Shown piece after piece: positions 35,170 to 47,209 of a stretch of DNA of 64,000 nt. Position 1 is the first letter of the stretch. Every line of letters starts with the position of its first letter. The position numbers and the translations under genes were made by a program. This DNA comes from Holothuria scabra (lineage: Eukaryota; Echinodermata; Holothuroidea; Aspidochirotida; Holothuriidae). The notes under the pieces were generated by a model. It worked only from the letters and a program-made list of their open reading frames with translations, was not told the DNA's origin and did no database searches. The DNA is taken from assembly GCA_037179385.1 (NCBI GenBank), contig CM074187.1, positions 2,108,001-2,172,000 on the forward strand, given 5' to 3'.

Positions 35170-38100
35170 AAGGAAAAATTTTACGGAGAAAAAAAATCCA
35201 TGCCTGAATGATGGGAGTATTATGCTTCCATATTTGAAGGTGTGTTGGGTCCTCCATAAATATTAAATCTTAAGCCACTTCCTGAAGTGGTCTTGTATTG
35301 AATCACATTGAAGGTCTGCTCAGTGATGCATGTGTGTGCCCATGCTGGGAGCAACTGGCACATCTGACACCTGGCCCTCTTCCCTAACAGCCGGCATTAA
35401 GCAAATATAACTCAGCTTATCAAGCTCTGTTTGTCATCATTTTCTTTTCATCTTTTTGTACTAAGTAGCATTGACCTGTTCAAAGTTCATATATTTGTAC
35501 ACTCTTGCTCCATTTTGCATTTTAACTATTGAACACTTTATCCAAGGTGCAGTCTTGTGGGGGCTGTAGAGTGGTAAAGAACATATCCCTTTACCATATT
35601 GTAAGGGTCACCTTCACATAGAATTTAAAATAAATAGGCCCACCCTTGCCTTTTACTGGAGCCAAATTATGTTGAGCTTAGGCATTTTATCTTAGACTGA
35701 AACTTTTAAGGCGATGAACTTCATGAGGGAGTTCAAAAGAAGTTGCTTCACTTTAGGAAGACTGAAGTGTCATTTTTACTCATTAACTCTGTGCAACATT
35801 GCTTTTATGTGAACACACTTTAAACTCTTCAACAGGTTGGTGTAGAAGGACTTGTCATTTGTACATAAAAGTCCTGTAAGTGGTCTCACTAATTGATTTT
35901 ATGTGAGTTTGGTAAAGGGTGTTCCATGCCAGTTTCCAGTTGTGCTGGTATCAATTCAGCCTTTAATTAAATCTGAAAGTTCTCCAAGTACATAGCCACT
36001 TCCACCTTGTCCTATTTCTTAATAGGTGGTAAGCTATGTGGGTAGTTTTGCAGTCTATTTAGTGAATACTTAAAGGTACAGTACTAATGATGATAATTGA
36101 AGGAGTGGTGAAGAGATACTGAAGTTTCGCTGTTTGTATGTTGCCTATATAACCTGCCATCATATCTTGTCCAGTGTGTAGCTTAATTTTATCTTAAGGA
36201 GCAACATCAATTAAATAATGTTGATGGAATGAAGGAACAAGGATTTGATGCCTTGAGCATGACAAATTAGTAAGCTCACTCTGTTGATTTTGGCAATGAT
36301 GACATTATTAAGGATTAGCGTGAAGAACTAAAAGATTTGATTATTTTACTCCCAACTTGGCAAAAACTAACCTTTGCAAATAATAAGTGATCCTTCAGTA
36401 ATAAGAAAAATCTGGAAGGAGGAAGGATACCAAAACATTGCAGTTCCCCTCTTAGCAATTCCATTTACCCCTACCCATAAGACTTTTTTTTTTGTAGTTA
36501 ACAGTTATTTCAACTCAATTATTTGTCCTTTGGAATATTCGTACAGTGTTTAGCCAGCCTATTTTGAACATTTTATTCTGCAGGTATTGTGAAAGTATTT
36601 TGGGGGATGCTATCCTGCGGTATTAGGGCTTTATATAAAATATATCTGATCAATGACATCTTAAACTGGATTTTGTCCATGAGTAGAGACATTTTGCAGG
36701 CAGGTTGAACTATACTTCCCAATGGAAGTTTGAATGTATGTCACCTACATGTGCTTGAGTGAGTCCCCAGTGGGTTTCAGAAATAGATATAGGGTAATAG
36801 ATTTAAAACTAATTACCAGTATCTTTCCACAGAGGATTATATGCAATTTCGAGTAAAGAGAAAGAGAGACCACACGTTCACAGAAGTGAAGAATTTTTGC
36901 TCCCAGATACATAAGTCATATTTTATGGTGCAGTTGGCTCTATAAGACAGAAATTTCTATAAGGGTACTGTACATGAAACCAAATGTACAGTGGGTTATG
37001 AGATGCAATATTGCATCAATAATTTGATGCACACTGTTAGTATACTGTACATTTTTAAATGTATCAAATACTGCAAGAACTGCAAGAGTCCAAACATGGT
37101 TTGTGACCCTGCCATGCACTACCATACCTGAAAAACGGTCACATTAGTGTGCTGCACAGGTCACAGCCTAATCTCTGATGCCTGCTCATGCTCAACTGAG
37201 AACACAGTCACAAAGGTCCTACCTGATTGGTTTTCTGTTTTTCATGAGTGTGAGCAAACTATCTGTCTTTGACTCAATCTATATTGCCCCTTATCTTATT
37301 TATCAAGAGAAGTTGATAAGGAATTCTTTGAATGTTATAAGGTTTTAGGATTGCACTTTAAATACTGATGTCATGGCAAACAGTTGTCTTAGGAAACTTA
37401 GAAAATGTTTCCCCCACATTTAAGAAAAGTTGCTTTAATTAAAATTTGTTTTCATTTTACTTTAACCTTACACCACTTTGGTTGATGATGTGGTTGTGCT
37501 GGACATTCTGTTTCCTTGCAGTGTTGTAAAGGATAATTAGCACAAGCTGTATTTTTTCACATTTAATTGGCTGCTAGGCAAAGCTTGTGAGCTACTCACT
37601 ACTCAGAAATGTTGACCATTAGTAATCCAAGTTTCCATTTACTCAAACTTAATAATTAACATGTTTTCACCCATAAATGGGGGTTCAAAGATCAGGTTTT
37701 CATCGAAACCAGCTGTAGTGATGGGCTATAAAGAAGAACCCCAAATTTGCATAGCTAGTGAAAAGACTAATGGTTGAAAGAGGGGAAGTGTATTCTGGAT
37801 TTATTGGACCTTTATTGCATAACTTACATTGTATAATATAATACAACTAATATTGAAACTTGTATAGTGACAAAACATGTAGAAAGTGAAGCTGTACATG
37901 ACATTTGGCGGAGAGTTAGGAGTATTTTTTGTAAAAATTATATATTGTAAAGACCAGAGGAATAACTTGATAAATTGGTTTGTTCTAGTACATAACTTTG
38001 CCTGCTGTGGGCCATTCTTGAATCTAAGCAATATTCCCCTAACTTATTTATTATGGATATGGAAGGTATTTCAAAAAGGTTGGATTATAGTTTGTCACAG

Positions 38101-41100
38101 TTGTCATTTATAATTTTTGTATTTGCCACTCATAAAGCTACACAATGGATGGGAGGCTAGTGTTGGATGGGAGGATTAGTAGCCATGGCCCTCCTCCCAC
38201 ACTCCCCATTGCTTTAGACCATATGGCCAGGGGCCCCTCTGACATACAATAATTGACTGCCAGCATTTTTCTTAATAGGGTTCTAACATCCTGCTTTAAT
38301 GTGCCAGCCTTGCTCCCTCTGCCCGAAAACCTAAGCTCCACCACAACAGCAGTATCACAGGTCCTGATCTACAGTCCTGAGCTTCATGGCATAGCAACCA
38401 TATCTTTGCATGAGCAAAGGAAACTTTTGTTGTCTAGAGGAGGTTGTGCACACTGATTATTGTTATAGCAAGATTCAGTATAGTGTGGTTAAGCTGTTTA
38501 TCTCTCTATTAAGCTGTTTGCTAAGATGTGTATGTACTAAACAGAGCTGTGTTTTTTTGTGAGAAGGCAGGCACTGGATTATACTTTGACAACACTTGTA
38601 ACAATTATTACACAGAAATGTAAATCAGTAATGAAAACTTTTTCCGTTTTTTTTTTTTTTTTTGTAGATCAGAACATAAGCAGTGAGTAGTTTGAGAAGG
38701 AAAATCGTGCTTTGACTATTTAAATCCCATTTAATACAAGAGCTTCCAAAAGATAATTTTAATGAAGCTATGGTGGAGAGCAGTCGGCTGTTATTAATTG
38801 TATTTATTGTGTTTAGTTCAATTTATGACGAAGCCTCTCAATCTATGAATTCTACATCCTCCTCACAAAGTTGGCTGCTCATGGATAGCTGCTATAAGTG
38901 CCCTTTGTGATTTATGAGTTCAATTAGTGATGATGTGAATTGAAGCGAATCTTTTGTATATTCCATAGAGTTGGTTTATTCTATGAAATATTTGATGATC
39001 AGGATCATCAGTTTATGCATCATCTTCTATCTCTTCCTTATCAGCTGATTCGTTCTCTGTAAAGTCATCATCCAGAATGATGGACTGTGAAAAAAGTGTT
39101 ATCACCTTCTCAGTAGCCTGTCTTTATTCTGTGTGTCTGGTCTTGAGCTCCCATAGACTTCTTTGACATGGTATTAGGCATGGGGTTGCTTTATGAGTAT
39201 ATGCGTCATGGTTGATGGTCACTTTGGTTCCTTGTATACAATTTGAGAGTTTTAGCAAAACTAGTGACTAGGACTGCTGCCAAATGGATCCATCATATTT
39301 TATGTCAGGGGCAAAAGCGCTTCCTCTGGAATGAGTAACTTGATTTATTAAGATTGGATGAACTATAAAGTGCCTTAGTGAATCTGAATTGCTGCGAAAC
39401 AAATCTTTTCATTCCTAACAGTAATGGTTGTCCAGATCTTGTGGATGTGATTCTTCAAAAGTAATCACTCTTTTTAGCTGGCTGAATATTCTTTCTCAGT
39501 GTGCATGCAAAGTTTAGTAGGGTATTGTTTGTGTGGGAGTAGGTTTATAGAAGGTGGATTTAAGGTTGACTTCCATGTTTTGCTTGCATTTTAGAAGAAA
39601 TGATGAAAGTCCAAATATTCCATTTTCCCCAATAAGAACACAGAAATAAATTGCAGATAGTTGAAATGACATGCAGTCCTCCTGTATAAATAATTGATTC
39701 AAGTTAATGAATGCCCTGTCTTGTCATTTCCAGGTGCAATTGTTATGTTTCATGTGTTCTCTGACTACAAATAAATTCTGTAATTAGAAATGAATGAAGG
39801 AGTTTTAAACAGATCATGAATTTTACAATGCAGAAATAATTCATCATCACATATGATTTATAAGAAATTTTGCTTGAAATAAAGATAATATACAAATTTA
39901 AATATTAATGCTCTTCATTCTTTTCCATCCACCATTCCAAATGGAATTTTTTTATTCAAAGAATCCATGAAGTTAGACATGGCTTAGAAATGACACTTGC
40001 TTGTCTAAAAATCACTTCCTTCTTCTGTGACATCACTAGAGGTTCTTGAAAAGGGAGCAGAAGGATTTTCACCAAATCCAATTACTACTTGAAAATAAGG
40101 TTGGGGCGACCGCTTTCTTTATTGAGGCAATAGAAAAGTTTATTTGGCAAGAGAATAAAAGCATGTTTTCAATTGTTTATAAATGTTAAAAGTAGTGGAA
40201 CACTGTTTACAAACAGAGATCACTATCTCCAGTTATATAGATGGCTGATACTGTAACTAAAGCGTTGACATTTCCTATGCAATTTCCTCCAATCCAAAAT
40301 GATTTACTGTACTTAACATACTATTCATAAACAGTACACGTTTATGATGCACAAACCCAAATGGTTGAAGGGTGTCAACTCACACCCCAAACAGCAATTT
40401 TTGTAGTAGTCTACAGAAATTGCCAATTGGCACAGCTCTTTAAATGACAGCAAGTTTAAAAAATGCAGAGTGCTGTAGGAAGAGGGACTACACTGAGACT
40501 GACACAGGAGGGTCTCACATACGTACTCACCATTAAGCATAGAGATAGTGCATAGATGAGAATGAACTTTAAATTGAGATTTTTGTGACTTTTAGAATTT
40601 AAGACAGTTTTGGGAGGGTTTAAAAAGTGAGAAGGTGAGGAGAGTTAAAAGTGTTTGGGGTGAGAATATTCATACTTTTAGTCAGTATATTTTAATACAA
40701 GTTAAAAAAGGTTATGTGTGTAACAGATGCTTTGCTTTTGTGGTATAAATTTAATAATAAGTAATATGCCACAGAAATCAAACTTATGGGAGTTGAAAGC
40801 AGGATGCCATTTCAGAAAGGCACATCCCAAGGGTTTTAGTCTGTTTCATTAAGCAAATGTCTAGTTAGAATATGCTTGGAGTGTATTAAACTTTCAACAA
40901 AATTTCAGGTATTAAGTGTCATATCAAATAATCTGAACCTGAAAGAAGGCAACAAAACAATGTATAGTACTGTACAAGGATGAATAACTCTGGGATAGAA
41001 GTGTTATACAAACCTTTATTCAATTCACAGTATTATTTGTGATTCTTTGATAAAAATTTGTACTTACAAGATAAATAGATCAGCCATTCTTTCACAGAAA

Positions 41101-41415
41101 GAAAAGACAAGACTTCAGAATAGGCTCCAACTATAGTGTTTTGTGTTGAAGAATTTTCATGCCTTTAGGCAAAAGAATCTTTAAATTGTGAGGTTTGTGT
41201 CCTTCCTTTGCACAAGTCTTTATGTATAGCACAGTTAGATCCATTTAGCAGGCTTACTTTTTTAATAGCATCAGAAGCTGATACTTTTGGGGAAAATGGA
41301 ATAAAACTGACTGGCAGTGTGAAGACACACAATCAATGTACAGTGCACCTTTTAGTGTACTTTTGATTTGTCTGTATTGTGTTTCCTGGTGTCACTTATT
41401 CAAAATAAGATTGCA
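35170..41415. other. CpG-poor noncoding sequence
   Basis: No gene is recognised. A GC-richer patch with reading frames on both strands lies at 38138-38456 but has no identifiable domain. A run of about 18 T is at 38647-38664. Confidence 0.45.
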
Positions 41416-41463
41416 CAGGCCTCGAATTTTAAGACGTGGGAGTAGGATTGCACACCATCTACT

Positions 41464-41600
41464 CTGAGGAGTGTGATTTCTTTCACACCTAGATAAAGAA
41501 TTGTATCTCTCATATTATTAATCTGTTAAAATGTAACAAAACAGCAGACCCATCACACTCCTTAATTTCCTAAGGAGTATGATTTATCGCACACATGAAA
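41464..41600. repeat. Pair of diverged direct repeats
   Basis: GAGGAGTGTGATTTCTTTCA then CACC near 41473 recurs as AAGGAGTATGATTTATCGCA then CACA near 41574, and an inverted CACACTCCTT lies just before the second copy. A CAGGCCTCGAATTTTA at 41416 could be a hAT left end, but no right end was found. Confidence 0.4.
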
Positions 41601-42705
41601 AAGGTAAATATCAAGACCCGATTGTGGAAGCAGTCTTGTGAACAAGTCCATCTACCACGGATGGCCAAACATGCTAACTTTTTTGATACAGACTTAACAA
41701 AAGTGGGTGGGTACTATCCCTCCTTTTTGGGTCATGGCTATGAACTTGCTTGGACTGTTTAATTTGCACTTGTATTTCATCCCAGTTGAGACTCATTTGC
41801 ATCTCTAAATCCGTCCAGATGTTCCCAAGCCATCCCCAGTCTGCCTGCCAAACCTGGACATCCCTAACTTTTGAGGAATCCAGAAACTTCACATTTCTTG
41901 ACCATAAACATCTACAAATTTTCTTGGCTTTTTCTTTGAGAAGCGTTGATGATATCATGTGGAAAATTTGAAGAACTGAATGATGAAATCAAAATTAATC
42001 TCTGCAGACAGGTATTTTTTTTTGTCAGTCATTAACTTTTTACTGGTATATTGCTTTAAATCCTTAGATGTAAAAATTTTTAGAGTAAACCTGGCATAAG
42101 GATGGACAAGTTGATTTAATGAATAAGGCAGCTGCCTTCCTCTGTAAAAGTTTTAATTTTCTGAGGCATCTTAGAGGAAGAGTTTGGTGTGAGATGGCTG
42201 ACAGACTTGACAGTCTCTGGCAGTCAAGATTCTTTACATTCTATTAGCGGTCCCCGTAGCCATCAACGGAGATGAAGATGTTACCCAGAGGTGAGATTAG
42301 CAAATATTTGTAATGCTACAGCTGTGGTCCCATTCTTTTCAGTGAGCGGTTTATGCGATCCTTAATGAATGTTTAATCAATAAGACAGCAGAGGTGAGGC
42401 TGCTTTTTAATGTAAGAATTGAGGAACAGCACTAACACATAGTTTGACAACATTTAGGACTGCTCTTGTGGTCATGTCATCCTGTCATGCTGTAATTTAC
42501 ATTGTCCATAAATCAGATCTCCTTAATATCAGAGAAAGGGAAACTGACCACAGCAAATAGGATGCATCAATTGTTTGCATTTGGTGATAACAGTCAGCCA
42601 CCGAAACAAGTAGTTTTACTTTCATTTTTACTTTTATTTCTCTGCGACTGTTTCTACATTTGGAAAAGCCTATCATATGTGGAAGAAGTCGCAAGCATTG
42701 GGACT

Positions 42706-42857
42706 CTTTCCTGGAAAATTTGGGGATCTGGAGGGTAATTTTGGCATTTGAAAGGGAAGCCTTCTTGTGCATGAAACTATAAAGGAGTGTTGTGGGAAAT
42801 TTTAATTCTTTCTAGGGAAATAATTTCACTCCTCTTCTGGAAATAAACATTTTTCCA
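42706..42857 (+). repeat. Dispersed GGAAATTT/CTGGGAAG family, copy 2
   Basis: Ordered blocks CTTTCCTGGAAAATTTGGGG, GGAGGGTAATTTTGGCATTT, TTGTGCATGA, TGTGGGAAATTTTAATTC and TCTGGAAATAAACATTTTTC match the family at 19468-19620 and, in its last part, the copy at 47091-47209. Confidence 0.7.
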
Positions 42858-43163
42858 TCCCTGAAAGCTATAACAAGAAGTTTCGTGTTGGTCGTTGTAA
42901 ATTCATGGTTGAAAGAAATTTTGAGCACAATGTGGCCAGTATGTTTTTGTGATGAATTGCTATTTATTTCAAAATTTAGAATCATGGGATAAATATCAAA
43001 CCATGCCTTTGTGCAGCATTTCTTTTTGGCTCATGAGTCCCCTCAGTCCTTTGTGCAGAATTTGAAGAAGAATGAAATTAAGAGATCATAGTTAGGTATT
43101 TTAAGTTCATTTCAGTTTATTGTTTACAAGTACAGAAAAAAATTCAAAATTCTTCTGTAGATG

Positions 43164-43323
43164 CACGGTTGTTGATTTTTTTTTAATTTTGTAAAAAATC
43201 ATGATTTAAATCAAATAAATCGATTTAAATCAGACTTTTCTGATTAAATCATGATTTTTTTTCAATTTAAATCATGATTATAATTGTGATTTTAATCAAC
43301 ATCATTAAAATCAAACAACCCTG
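43164..43323. mobile_element. hAT MITE with perfect 8-bp target duplication
   Basis: Termini are CACGGTTGTTGATTTT on the left and, inverted, CAGGGTTGTTTGATTTTAAT on the right. Identical octamers TGTAGATG flank it (43156-43163 and 43324-43331). The 160-bp interior is built almost wholly of ATCATGATT and GATTTAAATC words, each self-complementary or nearly so, so the element can fold in many registers. No coding capacity. Confidence 0.87.
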
Positions 43324-43331
43324 TGTAGATG

Positions 43332-46300
43332 CCTTCATAGTTCATTGATAAAGTTGTTTTTACTCTAAAAAATAACTCCTCTACTAGTTTTGGTATGAAT
43401 TGGGTGTTAGCAAAAAGTGATTTTATTTTAGAACCTTGTGAAAAGAGTATAAAAGGCAAGATGTTGGTTTGTATGTAACATTTGTTGGACAATTTCCTTC
43501 TACTAGTGATGTTTCTATATACTTGTTGTTAAGCTTGATGCTTTGTGTGCAATACAGTAATGGGTCCAAGAGGAAACCTATACCACCATATTGTGTGTTG
43601 TACTACCAGTGTATCATTTCATGTAGTTCATTTGAAGTTGCAGATTGTGCTTTATTCTCTATCTGGTTCCAATTAAAGGATTGCTATTGAGGTAAATAAT
43701 GGTTGCATACTTCCATGCCAAATCAAAGTGTTCACCACCAGAAGTTAATTATATTTTATTTAGTGGTTCATTTGTTGTGGACATACTCCTCATTTCTTGT
43801 CTCACTTGCATGTTTTCCTTATGCAACAGGATAGATACATGCAAAAAAAAAAAAATTAAGAAAGCGGTAAATTGGTTTCATTACCATTTTATAAATCCAT
43901 TCACAGGGGTTGACATACATGTCCTTTAAAATTGATAAAGCTGAAAAGGTGCCTTTGGTAGTTCATCAGTTCATATCTTCATGTGAACTCCCTTTCTGAG
44001 AAGTAAATTTTTTGAATGCTCAATTTTCATGCTTGTTAATTTCAAATCACTGAGCCATCTCCTCATAAAGCTGGAAGCTGCATTGCTTCAATTAAATTAT
44101 CTAACTGAGAGATGAAGACAATTGACGCTCTATTTCATCTAGGAAACATCCTCTGAGAGGCGTTGTTGAGTTTGTTGATGGCAATTGGATCAGCTCAGGA
44201 TATAATCTCAGAAATTTTAAGGAATTAAAGTAATAGAAGTAAATCTTGTTTGTAACCTTCAGCTATGATATGCAGATCAATTTTAGCAGTTTAAAGAATG
44301 GTCTTTGAATCACAGTTCCTGGCCATGTTTTGTTGGTAATTTTTTGTAGATTTCAAAATGGCCTCACATTATATTTGTTAAAATCACAATGAGATATTTT
44401 TTAGGGAAAAGTTTTCATAGCAATATCTTTTTGCAAAAACATGTGTTACATAATGTGTTACTTCTTTCCGGGTACAACACATTAATAGATGTGTGCAGTT
44501 TGTGCTTTCGCTCATGTGACTATACGTGTGCACATGCATGAACATATTTTTTTTCTATTTCGTTCGTATTAGGTTACTTCTGTAAATTATACTGGAGCCT
44601 CCTGCACCATTTCCTATTCTGTCGATAAATCAATACAACAACGTATGATATTTCATTTTTCTATCCTCCTTCAGATCTTCCTTTTTTTCATTGCATCAGG
44701 TGTGTGCAGTGGAGATTATTTTCAATAACACATTGAAGCTTCATGGAAATTGCTCTGAGGAATTTTACAACTGACTCATTGCCTCTCTACTCTTGTAGAA
44801 TCTTCATATGTTAGCCTAGGAGAGGCAGCAGAAAGAATTTCTGCCTTCATCTCATACATTTCATTTATCAAGGGATTTCAGATGGTGTTCATTGCAGTCT
44901 TTAAAAATGATCCTACCATTAAATTTCAAACTGTAACTTTATTCTGAAAAATTGGTTGTTGGGAATCGCGGAAGTGATGGGCAGATCCGATGAGGTGATG
45001 TGACAGACTTGTGATCCAAATTTTTGGCACATTGAGGGTTTCAAAGTTTGAATTCAGTATGAATTGGAGGGATCTAGAAGAAAAGGCAGCATATTTATGA
45101 CTTCTGTCTAACTAAGCCTTCTGCTGTAGATGGCAAATTTTGGTAGGTTGGCAGATTTGAAAAGAGAGATGGTTAATACACTTGGCCTTGTGCTGCAGTA
45201 AATGTATGAACTTAATGTGTTGAATTATTCAAATGCTGTTCCCATGGAAATATTGACATACAGATGAAGTAAATTTTGTATAGTAAGAGGGTTGTGGTGT
45301 ATCTGTGCAACAAGGCTTGTCAAAGAAATGTTTGAAATATTTCTCTGCTATGGTTTACCTTTTAAACTATGAATGGTTTTTAGGAAAAAGACATCTTTTG
45401 TGGACTAATTTGGGTTAGTTAATGAAAAAGTTGACGTAAAAGTTAACATCTGGCAGGGAAAAATGCATACAGTGTAGGCTTGTTTCATGTTACAAAACTT
45501 TGTGTCCCACCATTTCAAAATACCACATCGTTAGTGCTTAAAAAGGTGTAATTAATTAGAACAATTTGCAGTTACAAAGTGATGAAGTTATGGTGTCAAA
45601 GAATACCTGTACTTCCATGATGGGCATTGGAAAATTATCATGGTATGGGTGGCTATTTATTTTGCAGTATAATTGTGTTTGTTGATGTAGCACTTAGGTT
45701 CTGCGTAAAGTAAGAAGTTTTAATGTTTGAAATGAAACTGGAGAATGTACAGTACAGACTTAAAGGTAAAAAGCAGTCCCCAAAACTTATTTTCAAGAAA
45801 AGCTAAATAACTCAATTTTCATCTTATTTCTTTTCAAAGTATCTTTAATTACATTTTATGACTTTACCATTGCATATTCAAGGTAAACCAAGCAGTTATT
45901 TCTGGTAAATTTCACATTTGAAGAGAAAAAACATTGTCACATGACTCCCAACAGCCACTCATGAAACTGAACAGTGTACTACACTTCTTCAATTTGGGAT
46001 GACTGCTCCTGCCCTTTAAAATAAAGATAGAGATACCACACGCCTGCCCTACCCACCACCACCCACTACCACCACTGTCACCACAAAGAGATGACTTGCT
46101 ACAAATACTGGATGTTGATATGGTCACATTCTGCTCAATTAAGATATAAACATGTATACTGTACAAGTAAAACAACCACATTTTCCAGGTTGCAGTTACA
46201 AATGCATTGATGTTTCAGTAGTTACTGCACATATCCAAGATCCTGTGTTTGGTGCTCAGCATTAGCAATAGAAGTAATTTAGAATTAGGAAAACAAGCCA

Positions 46301-46360
46301 GTGAGTCACTGAAAAAAGGCTATCATCAGACTCATCTAACATCTAGCTATCTAACTATCA
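43332..46360. other. CpG-poor noncoding sequence
   Basis: CpG count is 0 in 45001-45300. No domain is recognised in the small frames. Nothing else is assigned. Confidence 0.5.
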
Positions 46361-46409
46361 ATATCACAGACTTTGTTTAGTTTGTTAAACTAAACAAAGT
46401 CTGTGATAT
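46361..46409. repeat. Perfect palindrome, 23-bp stem and 3-base loop
   Basis: ATATCACAGACTTTGTTTAG plus TTT (46361-46383) is exactly complementary to 46387-46409, separated only by GTT. No mismatches. The loop is too small for a typical pre-miRNA. Confidence 0.92.
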
Positions 46410-47090
46410 CAGTTTTATCTTGCATGATAATAATGAATCATTTTTATCAGAAGTTATACAGTATAAATAGATCTCACATCTCCTTTATGAACTAAGTTCT
46501 TCTTCACTTGATTATTAATGTTAAAAGAAGCTTCCATTCTTCATCAATATGTGAATTCTTTTACTGCCATTCAGGGAAGCTGTCTTCTCAAAATGCAGAA
46601 TAGCACTCATAGGGCTAAGTTAGTATGTCAGAGTAAGCTTTCAGTAGCTATGCATCCTTTGAAAGCTGTGGAACCTGTGTAGTAAATCATCTTAGTTCCA
46701 GTGAATGGATAATCCCTTTGAGAGGAGGAAAAATTCCAGTAGAATACTACTCCTCCCACCTCACCAGCTCTTTGTTGCTAGGTAACACTCTTTGACCAGC
46801 TAGCTGTGACTTGGGATTGTACTATTACAGTAGTATTAAACAATAGTATCTGACTGGAATTCCTGGCTGTCTTCACTTGCTGTCATGGGCTACATGTAGG
46901 TCTTTCAAATTCTTTCCAAGTGAAGAAATTTCCTTTTTTAGGTCATTGATCAGTACAACTTGCTGGTCTTTGGATAAAATAAGTCACATAACCTTTGAGC
47001 CAGTATTCATAATTTGCTCTTTAAAGAGTGATGCTAAATTACTGGTGCTGGTGCTTTTATCTGCATATGGGTGAAAAAGGTGGAGGCTGA

Positions 47091-47209
47091 AATTTTGGCA
47101 TTTAGAAGGAAATTTTCCTTTCCAGTGCATAAGGTATAAGGAAGAATTATGGGAAATTCTAATCCATTCCTGGGAAGTAATTTTTTTTCGTTCGTGGGAA
47201 ATAAACATC
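47091..47209 (+). repeat. Dispersed GGAAATTT/CTGGGAAG family, copy 3 (5'-shortened)
   Basis: It contains GGAGGCTGAAATTTTGGCAT, AAGGAAATTTTCCTTT, ATGGGAAATTCTAATCC, TTCCTGGGAAGTAATTTTTT and GGGAAATAAACATC in family order. The first block seen in other copies is absent. Confidence 0.68.

Noticed and set aside
38138..38344. 68-codon minus-strand frame in a GC-richer patch
   Set aside because: It reads smoothly but resembles no known protein, and a 67-codon frame runs on the other strand over part of it. Kept only as a compositional note.
41416..41432. CAGGCCTCGAATTTTA as a hAT left terminus
   Set aside because: No inverse (TAAAATTCGAGGCCTG) was found within the following several kilobases and no octamer duplication could be tested.
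43454..43467. AGGCAAGATGTTGG, identical to the first 14 bases of miR-31
   Set aside because: The next bases differ from miR-31 and no complementary arm lies within about 80 bases on either side, so no precursor hairpin forms. Treated as chance.
45001..45300. Strand asymmetry (G 74 against C 35) as evidence for plus-strand transcription
   Set aside because: Another block, 13801-14100, shows no skew (G 47, C 45), so the effect is not general in this tract.
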